NCBI RefSeq assembly: GCF_024345795.1
Contig: NZ_JAGQBU010000008.1
Location: 1-64,000, forward strand
Direction: 5' to 3'
Length of the DNA stretch: 64,000 nt
From: Synechococcus sp. J7-Johnson
GTDB taxonomy: Bacteria; Cyanobacteriota; Cyanobacteriia; PCC-6307; Cyanobiaceae
Position 1 is the first letter of the stretch, and each line of letters opens with the position of its first letter. The notes beneath the pieces were generated by a model, which saw nothing but the letters and a program-made list of their open reading frames with translations, searched no databases and was not told the origin of the DNA. This document shows positions 47,653 through 54,308 of the stretch, piece by piece. Position numbers and translations under genes: made by a program.

Positions 47653-48600
47653 TTAGCCGTGGTAAGCCCCGCCATGGGGGTCTCCCTCCCCATCAACCTC
47701 CGGACAGATCAGCTCCACCGCCTGCCGCGCTTCGCTCAGCACCTGAAACAGCACCTTGGGCGATTCCTTGAGCAATTTGATCCAGTGACCCAGATAGGCG
47801 GCATGACTCTCGATCTCGCTGCCGATCTCTAGCCGATCCCCCAGCAGCACCGCCCCCAACTCAGCAACAAGTTCCTCACGGGCATAGCGTGGCTTCCCGA
47901 AGACACCGCCCAGATCCCGCTTGAGCCGAGATTCATGGCCGGTGGAGTGGACGGCTTCATGGGCCCAGGTGGCGCAGAACGCCGCTGGTGAGTGGAAGCT
48001 GGCGCGATCAGGGAGCTGGATCCGATCAATCGCCGGCAGGTAGCAGGCGCGATCACCCCCAAAGCTGACCGGCACTGGCCAGGCCCCCAGCAGGGACTCG
48101 GCGGCCTCCAGGCGCTCGGGCTCCGGCTTGGGCTCCACACCTTCCGCAGCCTTGCGGGCCTCAATCAGGCCAGCCAGTGCTGCTCCCTCGAGATCAGATG
48201 CATTGAAGACCGCCACCGGCCGGTAGCTGGCCCAGCTGCGCAGGGTGACTTCACCGCCCTCGCCTGGCTCCTCGCGGCTGTGCAGCTGGGGCCGCAGGAT
48301 GTGAACGGCCTTGCTGCCCTTCTTGGGGAAGATGCCAAGCTTTCTGGCCTCGGCAAAGCCGCACCAGAACGGCAGGGACGAACCCCGGATGTGCAGACCG
48401 AGGGTGAGCAGGATCGGATTGGCGCCGCGGTAGCGATGGCCTGAAAGCAGATTGACGTGGTGGCCGCCGCCGCTGCCATCCCAGGGACGCCGCCAGGGGG
48501 CAGAACCTGCCTCCATCAACTCGATCAAGGAAGCAACGATCTTCTCCTCGGCCGTGGGGCCATCGAAGGATTTGCGGGAGCGGGACTGGGACGCGGCCAT
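47653..48600 (-). CDS. ArdC-like antirestriction protein
   Basis: 315 residues. ArdC N-terminal ssDNA-binding domain (EKIVASLIELMEAGSAPWRR, GHRYRGANPILLTL, GFAEARKLGIFPKKGSKAVH) plus a zincin metallopeptidase domain with HEAVH (214-218) and GHE. ArdC of plasmids protects incoming DNA from restriction. Starts at ATG 48600; a longer frame to 48726 would run through palindrome copy D. First phage-side gene after the Mod/Res operon. Confidence 0.82.
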   Translation of the reverse strand: MAASQSRSRKSFDGPTAEEKIVASLIELMEAGSAPWRRPWDGSGGGHHVNLLSGHRYRGANPILLTLGLHIRGSSLPFWCGFAEARKLGIFPKKGSKAVHILRPQLHSREEPGEGGEVTLRSWASYRPVAVFNASDLEGAALAGLIEARKAAEGVEPKPEPERLEAAESLLGAWPVPVSFGGDRACYLPAIDRIQLPDRASFHSPAAFCATWAHEAVHSTGHESRLKRDLGGVFGKPRYAREELVAELGAVLLGDRLEIGSEIESHAAYLGHWIKLLKESPKVLFQVLSEARQAVELICPEVDGEGDPHGGAYHG

Positions 48601-48640
48601 GAACGGCAAAGCGCGGGACGCCCGAGTGGTGCCCCGCGAC

Positions 48641-48692
48641 GGCAAGGGCGGCGACGGCGCCTGTCGCCGAGCCGCTTGCGCAGCCCTTGCCC
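48641..48692. repeat. Leader palindrome, copy D
   Basis: GGCAAGGGCGGCGACGGCG ... GCGCAGCCCTTGCC; 41 bp upstream of the ArdC start at 48600 (minus), and 46 bp after the stop of the gene at 48738. Confidence 0.6.
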
Positions 48693-48737
48693 GTGGGGCG
48701 ACCATGAGGAAGCCCGCGCGACCCATCCCCAGGGGGG

Positions 48738-48986
48738 TCAGTCCCGCAGCAGATCACCGCTGCTCCAGCCACCGCTGCGCCGCACCCGTGACGGCCGAGA
48801 GACGGTGGTCTTGGTCATCTTCTGCCGATCGAAGCTGCCCCGCGAGGGGGCCATGGCGACGGAGAAAGCAACGCCCGGTGCGCCGACCACCTGCTGGGGC
48901 CAGATGCCGGTGCGGGGCTTGGCGTGAACCCGGGCGATCTGAGCTGGGGCCTTCATCGATCTGGCGCTGATCATCGTGGCGGGCAT
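48738..48986 (-). CDS. Small basic protein, unknown
   Basis: 82 residues, MPATMISARSMKAPAQIARV and a basic, Ser-rich C-terminus (SRGSFDRQKMTKTTVSRPSR). Preceded by AAGGAG-type ribosome-binding sequence and by a TGGCAATGG box 33 bp upstream of the ATG, so it is probably a late phage gene. No known domain. Confidence 0.5.
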   Translation of the reverse strand: MPATMISARSMKAPAQIARVHAKPRTGIWPQQVVGAPGVAFSVAMAPSRGSFDRQKMTKTTVSRPSRVRRSGGWSSGDLLRD

Positions 48987-49010
48987 GGCTTGGCTCCTTG
49001 TGTTCAGGCT

Positions 49011-49019
49011 CCATTGCCA
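49011..49019 (-). promoter_or_regulatory. TGGCAATGG box
   Basis: On the minus strand TGGCAATGG starts 33 bp upstream of the ATG at 48986; same spacing as the copies before the fibre genes. Confidence 0.5.
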
Positions 49020-49068
49020 GGGCACGGTTGGCGCTGGCAAGGGGAATTGACGTCTTGCGGCCCCGCTG

Positions 49069-49263
49069 ATGCCTCCTGCCATCCGTGGCTCTGCCAACGG
49101 CTCGGCCTTGGGTGAGAAGCCCGGGCCGTCAGGTCCTGCCGGCCCCTGGCGGGTCACGGCCAGGATCAGTGGCGGCCTGGTGCAGATCAGCAACAACCAC
49201 GAGTCGCGGGTGATCCGCAAGGCGGAAGTGGAGACCTACCTGCACATAGGCAAGGCCAGGTGA
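49069..49263 (+). CDS. Small hypothetical protein
   Basis: 64 residues: Gly/Pro-rich start, then ARISGGLVQISNNHESRVIR and KAEVETYLHIGKAR. It fills the gap between two minus-strand genes; the C-terminal half looks like a real small domain. No RBS of note and no known family. Confidence 0.4.
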   Translation: MPPAIRGSANGSALGEKPGPSGPAGPWRVTARISGGLVQISNNHESRVIRKAEVETYLHIGKAR

Positions 49264-49313
49264 ATCAAACACTGCCGGGGATAAAAAAGGCGGGGAGTCT
49301 TCTGCGTGACGCC

Positions 49314-49715
49314 TTACGCCGTTGGCACCCAGTTTTCAACATGCAGGCCGCTCACCTGGGCAAACTCGCGGGTGTTGTTGGTGATCAGCGTGGCCTGCAG
49401 GCTCAGGGCATGGGCCGCGATCATCGTGTCGAGTGAGCCGATCGGTGTCCCTCGGCGTTCAAGCTCCGCACGCACATCGCCATAGGCCCAGGCAGCACGT
49501 TCGTCAAAAGGCAGAATCGTGAGAGGGGCCAGAAACATCTCCAGGGCCTGGCGGTTGCGCGCCGAACCACTCTTGGCCACACCAAAGGCCAGCTCAGCGG
49601 CCACCACGCTGCAGAGGCCAATCTCTCCGAGCCGGTAGTGCTTGAACCGCTCCAATACCGCCGGCGGCTTGGCATTGATGATGGTGATGCAGATGTTGGT
49701 ATCGAGCAGGATCAT
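49314..49715 (-). CDS. vapC: VapC-type PIN toxin
   Basis: 133 residues with MILLDTNICITII, ELAFGVAKSG, GSLDTMIAAHA and TNNTREFAQVSGL, the four conserved PIN regions. Likely a tRNA/rRNA endonuclease. Its ATG overlaps the antitoxin stop by 4 bp. Closest in layout to the FitB/VapC group with AbrB-type antitoxins. Confidence 0.9.
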   Translation of the reverse strand: MILLDTNICITIINAKPPAVLERFKHYRLGEIGLCSVVAAELAFGVAKSGSARNRQALEMFLAPLTILPFDERAAWAYGDVRAELERRGTPIGSLDTMIAAHALSLQATLITNNTREFAQVSGLHVENWVPTA

Positions 49716-49945
49716 GGGTTGATCGCCTCCCGGATCTGCTCTTCGGGTTGCTCGCGCGTGATCACAAACCCGGGTTCGAAGGCGGCCAGCCCCGCCTCCA
49801 GGGTTTGCCAGGGGTCATCAATGGGCAGCAGCAGCACCCCGTTGCCGAAGTGCTTCACCACCACCTCACTGCCGCTGAAGCGGTACTCCTTCGGCAGCCG
49901 CACAGCCTGGCTGCGGCCCGATTGAAACAGACGTGCGGTGTCCAT
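49712..49945 (-). CDS. vapB: VapB-type antitoxin (AbrB fold)
   Basis: 77 residues, MDTARLFQSGRSQAVRLPKE YRF-type N-terminus: the AbrB/SpoVT swapped-hairpin domain of VapB antitoxins; acidic C-terminus binds the toxin. A perfect 12-bp palindrome lies 28 bp upstream (49974-49985). Confidence 0.88.
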   Translation of the reverse strand: MDTARLFQSGRSQAVRLPKEYRFSGSEVVVKHFGNGVLLLPIDDPWQTLEAGLAAFEPGFVITREQPEEQIREAINP

Positions 49946-49973
49946 CGGATGCCCCTGATCGGGTAGTGACCCA

Positions 49974-49985
49974 TGGTAGCTACCA
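49974..49985. promoter_or_regulatory. vapBC operator palindrome
   Basis: TGGTAGCTACCA, perfect 12-bp palindrome upstream of vapB (start 49945, minus); expected VapBC autoregulation site. Confidence 0.5.
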
Positions 49986-50124
49986 CTGCTGGAGCTGGGC
50001 TCACAGCGACAAGGCCAGCTGGGCAGCCCCCAAAGCCATTGCGCGGCCGCGCATGCTGAGGAATTCCGCTCCACGTCCGTCCACGGCTCGGTCAGATGCT
50101 GCCCTGCCTTGATGGGGCGATCCC

Positions 50125-50152
50125 TTGACAGGCACGCGGCGGGTCCTATGGT
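50125..50152 (+). promoter_or_regulatory. Sigma-70-type promoter of higBA
   Basis: TTGACA (50125-50130), 16-bp spacer, TATGGT (50147-50152), 21 bp before the toxin ATG. Confidence 0.6.
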
Positions 50153-50169
50153 ATTCCTTGGACGGAATA
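50152..50169. promoter_or_regulatory. higBA operator, TATTCC-n6-GGAATA
   Basis: A 6-bp inverted repeat with 6-nt spacer placed between the -10 element and the start codon, where HigA would block transcription. Confidence 0.55.
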
Positions 50170-50173
50170 ACGC

Positions 50174-50533
50174 ATGTGGGATGTCGGGCACACCCTGGCC
50201 TTTGAGGAGTGGTGGAACGATCTGAGCGAGCAGGAGCAGGACGATGTGACCGCCATCGTGGAGTTGCTCGAGGAGATGGGCCCCAAGCTCCCCTCCCCCT
50301 ACTCCTCAGGCATCAAGGGCTCACGCCACAGCCATATGCGCGAGCTGCGCATTCAATCCCATGGAGATCCACTTCGAGTTTTCTATGCCTTTGACCCGCA
50401 GCGCAGCGCCGTTCTCCTGATCGGAGGTAACAAAACAGGCGATGAAAAGCGGTTCTACAAGAAGCTGATTCCCAAGGCCGACGCGCTCTACGACGACCAT
50501 CTTCTGAGTCTCCAATCCCAATCAGACCGATGA
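50174..50533 (+). CDS. higB: HigB/RelE-like toxin
   Basis: 119 residues of the Gp49/HigB family: EWWNDLSEQEQDDVTAIVEL, SHMRELRIQSHGDPLRVFYA (catalytic basic residues) and AVLLIGGNKTGDEKRFYKKL. HigB toxins cut mRNA on the ribosome. Toxin-first order and 4-bp overlap with the antitoxin are typical of higBA. Confidence 0.88.
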   Translation: MWDVGHTLAFEEWWNDLSEQEQDDVTAIVELLEEMGPKLPSPYSSGIKGSRHSHMRELRIQSHGDPLRVFYAFDPQRSAVLLIGGNKTGDEKRFYKKLIPKADALYDDHLLSLQSQSDR

Positions 50534-50895
50534 CCCGCCCCTTCTCCGAACTCACCAAGGACTTCAGCAGCGAGCGCCGTGCCCGCATCGATGAGCGTAA
50601 GGAGCAACTGCGGCAGGAGATGACCCTGGCTGAGCTCCGTAAAGCCTTCTTGCTCACCCAGGACACCCTCGCTCAGGCCCTCAATGTCAAACAGGCGGAG
50701 ATCTCCAAGATTGAGAACCGGGCGGACATGCTGATGAGCACGCTGCGGAATTTCGTTCAGGCCATGGGTGGTGACCTCGAAATCCGTGCCGTGTTCCCTG
50801 ATCGCTCAGTCGAGATTGCCAATTTCTCCTCTCTGGCATCCAAGCGCAAATCGACGCGCGCCTCAGGCAAGAAGGCGGCTGCGATGACGGCGTAG
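50530..50895 (+). CDS. higA: HigA-like XRE antitoxin
   Basis: 121 residues. XRE HTH at about 35-95 (MTLAELRKAFLLTQDTLAQA, LNVKQAEISKIENRADML). A Lys/Ser/Ala-rich C-terminal tail is unusual. Overlaps higB by ATGA. Confidence 0.88.
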   Translation: MTRPFSELTKDFSSERRARIDERKEQLRQEMTLAELRKAFLLTQDTLAQALNVKQAEISKIENRADMLMSTLRNFVQAMGGDLEIRAVFPDRSVEIANFSSLASKRKSTRASGKKAAAMTA

Positions 50896-51016
50896 ACCCC
50901 GTTCGGTTGACCCCGCTGATCAGACCTTCAGGGCCTGGCCGCAGGCCTTTCTGGCAAAGCTGTTGCTTGCCGTGAAACGTGCATAAACCGTCAGGACCGG
51001 CAGGCCCCAGGCAAGC

Positions 51017-51313
51017 TCAGGCCGCAGCCAGTGGCTCTGGTGCCATGGAGGCCTGGACCAGCTCGATCTCCGCTTCGTGGGCGGCCTCCAGCGCCGCATC
51101 GATCTCCTGGATGCGGGCCAGGAACAGCTCCATCGCGGGGATCAGCTCTTCCTCCAGCAGGGTGATTTCTTCCTCGCCATAGGGGTGATCGATCCAGAGA
51201 CGGCGGATTGGCTTGCCTCTGTGGGTGCGCAGCAGCCGGGTGAGCGCCAGGTGGCTGGAGTGGACGAGGGCGACGGGATCCTCGCGGCAGAGGGAATCGA
51301 GCCAGAGGGACAT
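51017..51313 (-). CDS. Helical protein before lysis genes, unknown
   Basis: 98 residues starting MSLWLDSLCREDPVALVHSS, then a helical acidic region (EEEITLLEEELIPAMELFLA). Start chosen at ATG 51313 because palindrome copy E lies 53 bp upstream; a longer frame to 51442 would run through it. No domain recognised. Confidence 0.5.
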   Translation of the reverse strand: MSLWLDSLCREDPVALVHSSHLALTRLLRTHRGKPIRRLWIDHPYGEEEITLLEEELIPAMELFLARIQEIDAALEAAHEAEIELVQASMAPEPLAAA

Positions 51314-51365
51314 GGGGCCTGGCGCCGTGGCGCAGCGATGGGACGCCAGCAGCACCGCCGGATCA

Positions 51366-51403
51366 GGCAAGGGGCGCGAAGCGCCTCGCGCAGCCCTTGC
51401 CCC
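51366..51403. repeat. Leader palindrome, copy E
   Basis: GGCAAGGGGCGCGAAGCGCC ... GCGCAGCCCTTGCCCC; 53 bp upstream of 51313 (minus) and 53 bp after the stop at 51456. Closest to the family consensus. Confidence 0.6.
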
Positions 51404-51455
51404 GGCGGATGATGCGCGATCCCACCGCGCTGGCCGGCACACCAGGAGGTCCTCC

Positions 51456-51770
51456 TCAGCGTCCGCCGTTTGTGAGCGCTGCTCCGCCCAGCAGGGCGAT
51501 GAGCAGTTTCAAAGTGGCATCAAAGGCGGCAGTCACCTGATCGAGCACACGCGGACAGACCTCGACCACCTTCTGGCGCTGGGAGTAGGCCACATTTCCG
51601 CAGACCCCAGTCGCCACGGTGTACAAGCTGAGCTGGGTGATGATCACAACCGCCAGCAACTTGAAGATGAACCGCTCCCGATCGAAGGGCGGTTTCGAAC
51701 CGCGCTTCCTCGCAGAGGCTGGTCGCTGACCCGAGCCACTTCCAACACTGCTCGGGTCGTGGCCTGCCAC
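51456..51770 (-). CDS. Holin-like small membrane protein
   Basis: 104 residues with two hydrophobic helices (about 32-56, FIFKLLAVVIITQLSLYTVA; 82-98, FDATLKLLIALLGGAAL) and basic N-terminus. Small two-helix membrane protein directly after a C39-like peptidase gene (3-bp gap): the layout of a phage lysis pair. Holin function is inferred from context. Confidence 0.5.
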   Translation of the reverse strand: MAGHDPSSVGSGSGQRPASARKRGSKPPFDRERFIFKLLAVVIITQLSLYTVATGVCGNVAYSQRQKVVEVCPRVLDQVTAAFDATLKLLIALLGGAALTNGGR

Positions 51771-51773
51771 GGC

Positions 51774-52496
51774 TCACGAGAACAGCCAGGCCCAGCCCGA
51801 TGACGGACCTTCCGGCAGCCAGCGGGGGTTGGTGTTCTTGAACGAGTAGTGCAGACCTCTGCCGGCCCCGCCGCCTTCTGTGGCCCAGGTGCCGCGGATC
51901 AGATCGAGATCGCCGTAGGGGTCATGCACCAGCCAGCCGCTGCTGTTGTAGCCCCGCACCGCGATGTAATGCCCGCCGCCGGAGGGTGCTGAGACTGGAC
52001 CCTTGTGCAGGATTCCGATTGCCAGGCCGAACCCCCTGTCGATTTCGGCCTTGGCCCGCTCCACCGTGCAGGTGGTGAGGAACCGCCCCGGTGCGTTCAG
52101 CTCGGCCAGGGCCTTGGCGTGGGCCGCCTGGCTGGTGGTGTCGCCGTAGCGCTCCACCACCCGCAGGTAGTCGAGGTCGTCGCGGATGCCGGGAACCTGC
52201 AAGAAGGCGAGGTTCATGGCGATGCTGGAGCTCTGGCAATGACGCCAGCCCTCGGGCCCGTCGTTGGTCTGATCGAAGAACGGCAACGCCAGCGGATTGC
52301 CCCTGGCTGGAGGCGACGCTGCTGGCTTCTCGCTGAACTTGAGCGCCCAGGCGGCCTGCTCATCGAGGATGTCGCCGCTGCCTTCCAGTTCGGCGATCGA
52401 GCTGTAGAGGCCCCAGATGCCAGACACCTGCTGGGGTTCGCCCTTGAACGCTTCCCAGCGGTCCTGGAACCGCTCCGGGGTCATCGGCGTGGCCAT
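51774..52496 (-). CDS. C39-like cysteine peptidase, probable lysin
   Basis: 240 residues. Papain-fold C39_2-like domain with C87 (GWRHCQSSS), H176 (GGGHYIAV) and D192 (HDPYGD). Peptidases of this type occur as phage lysins that cut peptidoglycan cross-links. No signal peptide, so export would need the neighbouring membrane protein. A TGGCAATGG box lies 35 bp upstream of the ATG. Confidence 0.7.
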   Translation of the reverse strand: MATPMTPERFQDRWEAFKGEPQQVSGIWGLYSSIAELEGSGDILDEQAAWALKFSEKPAASPPARGNPLALPFFDQTNDGPEGWRHCQSSSIAMNLAFLQVPGIRDDLDYLRVVERYGDTTSQAAHAKALAELNAPGRFLTTCTVERAKAEIDRGFGLAIGILHKGPVSAPSGGGHYIAVRGYNSSGWLVHDPYGDLDLIRGTWATEGGGAGRGLHYSFKNTNPRWLPEGPSSGWAWLFS

Positions 52497-52520
52497 GGCG
52501 GCAAGGGGGTCTCAGGTCCA

Positions 52521-52531
52521 ACCCATTGCCA
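52521..52531 (-). promoter_or_regulatory. TGGCAATGG box and degenerate palindrome
   Basis: Minus-strand TGGCAATGGGT starts 35 bp before the peptidase ATG. It overlaps one arm of a degenerate GGCAAGGGGGT ... ACCCATTGCC repeat (52500-52530) related to the leader palindromes. Confidence 0.5.
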
Positions 52532-52543
52532 GGGGCGGCAGCG

Positions 52544-52559
52544 GTACGCTTTGACGTAC
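52544..52559. promoter_or_regulatory. Candidate yefM operator GTACG-n6-CGTAC
   Basis: Perfect 5-bp inverted repeat with 6-nt spacer, 20 bp before the antitoxin GTG start at 52580. Confidence 0.45.
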
Positions 52560-52579
52560 GTGCCTGACGCTTTGCTCTG

Positions 52580-52822
52580 GTGGCCAGCATTTCCGCGACG
52601 GAAGCCCGCAAGCGGCTGTATGCCCTCATCGATGAGGTCGGCAACTCCCACGAGCCGGTTCAGATCACCGGCAAGCGCGGCAATGCCGTTTTGCTTTCGG
52701 AGGCCGACTGGAACGCCATCCAGGAGACCCTGCACCTGGTTTCGATCCCGGGGATGCGCGAGTCGATCCTCGATGGCCTCGCCACTCCGGCAGAAGAGCT
52801 CAGCGAGCAGCCCGGCTGGTGA
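52580..52822 (+). CDS. yefM: YefM/Phd antitoxin
   Basis: 80 residues from GTG: ISATEARKRLYALIDEVGNS, then PVQITGKRGNAVLLSEADWN, the YefM signature with the downstream ESILDGLATPAEEL toxin-binding helix. GTGA overlap with the toxin gene. Confidence 0.9.
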   Translation: MASISATEARKRLYALIDEVGNSHEPVQITGKRGNAVLLSEADWNAIQETLHLVSIPGMRESILDGLATPAEELSEQPGW

Positions 52823-53088
52823 GCTGGAGCGTTCGTTTCACCAAGCAGGCGCAGAAGGACGCCCGCAAACTCGCTGCCGCCTCACCTGCCCTCAAGGCCA
52901 AGGCCGAGCAGCTGCTGCAACTCCTGGCAGAGGATCCCTTCCGGCAGCCGCCGCCCTATGAAGCGCTGGTGGGTGATCTGCGCGGAGCCTTCTCCCGTCG
53001 GCTCAACATCCAGCACCGGCTCGTCTACCAGGTGCTCCACGAGGAAAGGATCGTGAAGGTGCTGAGGCTGTGGACGCACTACGAATGA
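52819..53088 (+). CDS. yoeB: YoeB/Txe-type toxin
   Basis: 89 residues: SVRFTKQAQKDARKLAAASP, PPYEALVGDLRGAFSRRLNI, QHRLVYQVLHEERIVKVLRL, ending WTHYE; all catalytic landmarks of YoeB (E, R, H, Y) are visible. Cleaves mRNA at the ribosomal A site. Followed at once by a hairpin (53088-53107). Confidence 0.92.
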   Translation: MSWSVRFTKQAQKDARKLAAASPALKAKAEQLLQLLAEDPFRQPPPYEALVGDLRGAFSRRLNIQHRLVYQVLHEERIVKVLRLWTHYE

Positions 53089-53137
53089 GCCCGGCCGCAG
53101 CCGGGCTCGGTGGGCAGGAGACCGAATAGAGCAGCAG
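53088..53137. repeat. 50-bp direct repeat flanking vapBC, copy 1
   Basis: Begins with the perfect hairpin AGCCCGGC-CGCA-GCCGGGCT and continues CGGTGGGCAGGAGACC. It matches 53906-53955 at all but two positions, with weaker similarity for about 20 bp more. The second copy covers the end of the gene at 53941, so this copy looks like a truncated duplicate. Confidence 0.8.
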
Positions 53138-53199
53138 CGCCAGAAGCTCCAGACGAGTGAGACCTGCTGCTCCTGCTGCCACCGCTCTTGGGCGAGCTG

Positions 53200-53598
53200 T
53201 CAGATCCAGTTCTCGTAGAGCAGCCCGTCTACCCGCTCGAACTCGCGCAGGTTGTTACTCACCAGGGTGAGGCCCTCACTGCGGGCATGGGCGGCGATGT
53301 GCAGATCATTCACCCCGATCGGTGTGCCGCGGCGCTCCAGGGCAGAGCGGATCTGGCCGTAATGCTGGGCGGCCTTGGCGCCATAGGCCAGCACCTCCAG
53401 CCGACTGCAGAAGTCCTCCACCACCGCCAGAGAGCGCTGCGGATCGGAACTCTTCTCAGCGCCATGCATCAACTCGGCCAGAGTGATCGACGAAATCGCA
53501 AGGTGACTGGCGTTGCGGTTGAACCGCTCCAGCAGCGTCTCCGGCCGCCGCTTGATCACGTAGATGCAGATGTTGGTATCCAGCAGATAGCGCAGCAT
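53200..53598 (-). CDS. vapC: VapC-type PIN toxin
   Basis: 132 residues: MLRYLLDTNICIYVIKRRPE, SSITLAELMHGAEKS, GVNDLHIAAHARSEGLTLVS and NNLREFERVDGL, the full VapC motif set (MvpT-like). ATG at 53598 is 5 bp after the antitoxin stop; a longer frame to 53679 overlaps vapB and is rejected. Confidence 0.92.
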   Translation of the reverse strand: MLRYLLDTNICIYVIKRRPETLLERFNRNASHLAISSITLAELMHGAEKSSDPQRSLAVVEDFCSRLEVLAYGAKAAQHYGQIRSALERRGTPIGVNDLHIAAHARSEGLTLVSNNLREFERVDGLLYENWI

Positions 53599-53605
53599 CG
53601 GCGAA

Positions 53606-53842
53606 TCAGAAGGACTCGCGTTCGCCTTGCTGCTGGGAAGCCCGCTCCGCCAAGAAGTCGTCGGGCACTGTGGGTCCACCCTGGAAGAAGCTGTCCCAGC
53701 TGCGGCCCAGTGGAGCGATGATCCGCTCCTGGCCGCAGGCCCGGACCTCCACCTCCGTGACGGAGTCGGGAAGCCGCAGATGAGCGGGGATGCGTACCGC
53801 CTGGCTGCGGTTGCTCAGAAACAGCTTGGTGACAGCCCGCAT
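53606..53842 (-). CDS. vapB: VapB-type antitoxin (AbrB fold)
   Basis: 78 residues; VTKLFLSNRSQAVRIPAHLR is the AbrB-fold VapB/MvpA N-terminus, followed by ACGQERIIAPLGRSWDSFFQ. A GGATA-n11-TATCC inverted repeat (53853-53873) upstream is the likely operator. Confidence 0.9.
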   Translation of the reverse strand: MRAVTKLFLSNRSQAVRIPAHLRLPDSVTEVEVRACGQERIIAPLGRSWDSFFQGGPTVPDDFLAERASQQQGERESF

Positions 53843-53852
53843 CCGACCTCTT

Positions 53853-53873
53853 GGATATACATGCAGTCTATCC
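53853..53873. promoter_or_regulatory. Second vapBC operator GGATA-n11-TATCC
   Basis: Inverted repeat 11 bp upstream of vapB (start 53842, minus), with TATAC/TATCC sequence that may also form the promoter. Confidence 0.4.
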
Positions 53874-53905
53874 CTGGATCACTTGTCCCGCCAGCGGGAT
53901 GAGAA

Positions 53906-53955
53906 AGCCCGGCCGCAGCCGGGCTCGGTGGGCAGGAGACCTAATAGGGCAGCAG
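53906..53955. repeat. 50-bp direct repeat flanking vapBC, copy 2
   Basis: Second copy of the repeat at 53088-53137, 818 bp away, with the same AGCCCGGC-CGCA-GCCGGGCT hairpin. The two copies bracket the vapBC pair exactly. Confidence 0.8.
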
Positions 53956-54138
53956 AGCCAGGATCTCCGGATCAAGAGCCCGCTCCGGCAGCGCCGCCTG
54001 GCGCTCCCTGAGGATCTGATCGGCCAGCTCTGCCAGCCGTGGTAGCGGCACCCAGGCCGAGTGGCAGATCGTGCTGATCCGATCAAGGGATTCGGAGCTG
54101 TGGCGCTCCTGTGCAGCGCGGCGGAAGGCGGAAGCCAT
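53941..54138 (-). CDS. Small helical phage protein, unknown
   Basis: 65 residues, MASAFRRAAQERHSSESLDR, then LAELADQILRERQAALPERA LDPEI-type helices. The C-terminal codons are within the direct repeat. Divergent from the capsid gene. No domain recognised. Confidence 0.5.
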   Translation of the reverse strand: MASAFRRAAQERHSSESLDRISTICHSAWVPLPRLAELADQILRERQAALPERALDPEILALLPY

Positions 54139-54176
54139 GGGGAGCTGGAGAAGGACCCCAAAGCCGGGCGGGGTGG

Positions 54177-54217
54177 GGTCAAGGGCGGCTTTGCCGCTTG
54201 CGTCAGCCCTTGAGGCC
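54177..54217. repeat. Leader palindrome, copy F
   Basis: GGTCAAGGGCGGCTTTGCCG ... GCGTCAGCCCTTGAGGCC; lies between the divergent small gene (54138) and the capsid gene, 92 bp before the capsid ATG at 54309. Confidence 0.6.
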
Positions 54218-54265
54218 ACCCCGCACCATGACGGGCCCTGACCAGCGCCCAACCCTTTCTGTCGA

Positions 54266-54281
54266 TGGCAATAGATGGGTG
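54266..54281 (+). promoter_or_regulatory. TGGCAATAG box before capsid gene
   Basis: TGGCAATAGATGGGTGAC, 43 bp upstream of the capsid ATG at 54309. The in-frame upstream start at 54228 would place the box inside the gene, which is one reason to prefer 54309. Confidence 0.5.
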
Positions 54282-54308
54282 ACGTTGCTGGGTACACCCG
54301 GAGCAAGC

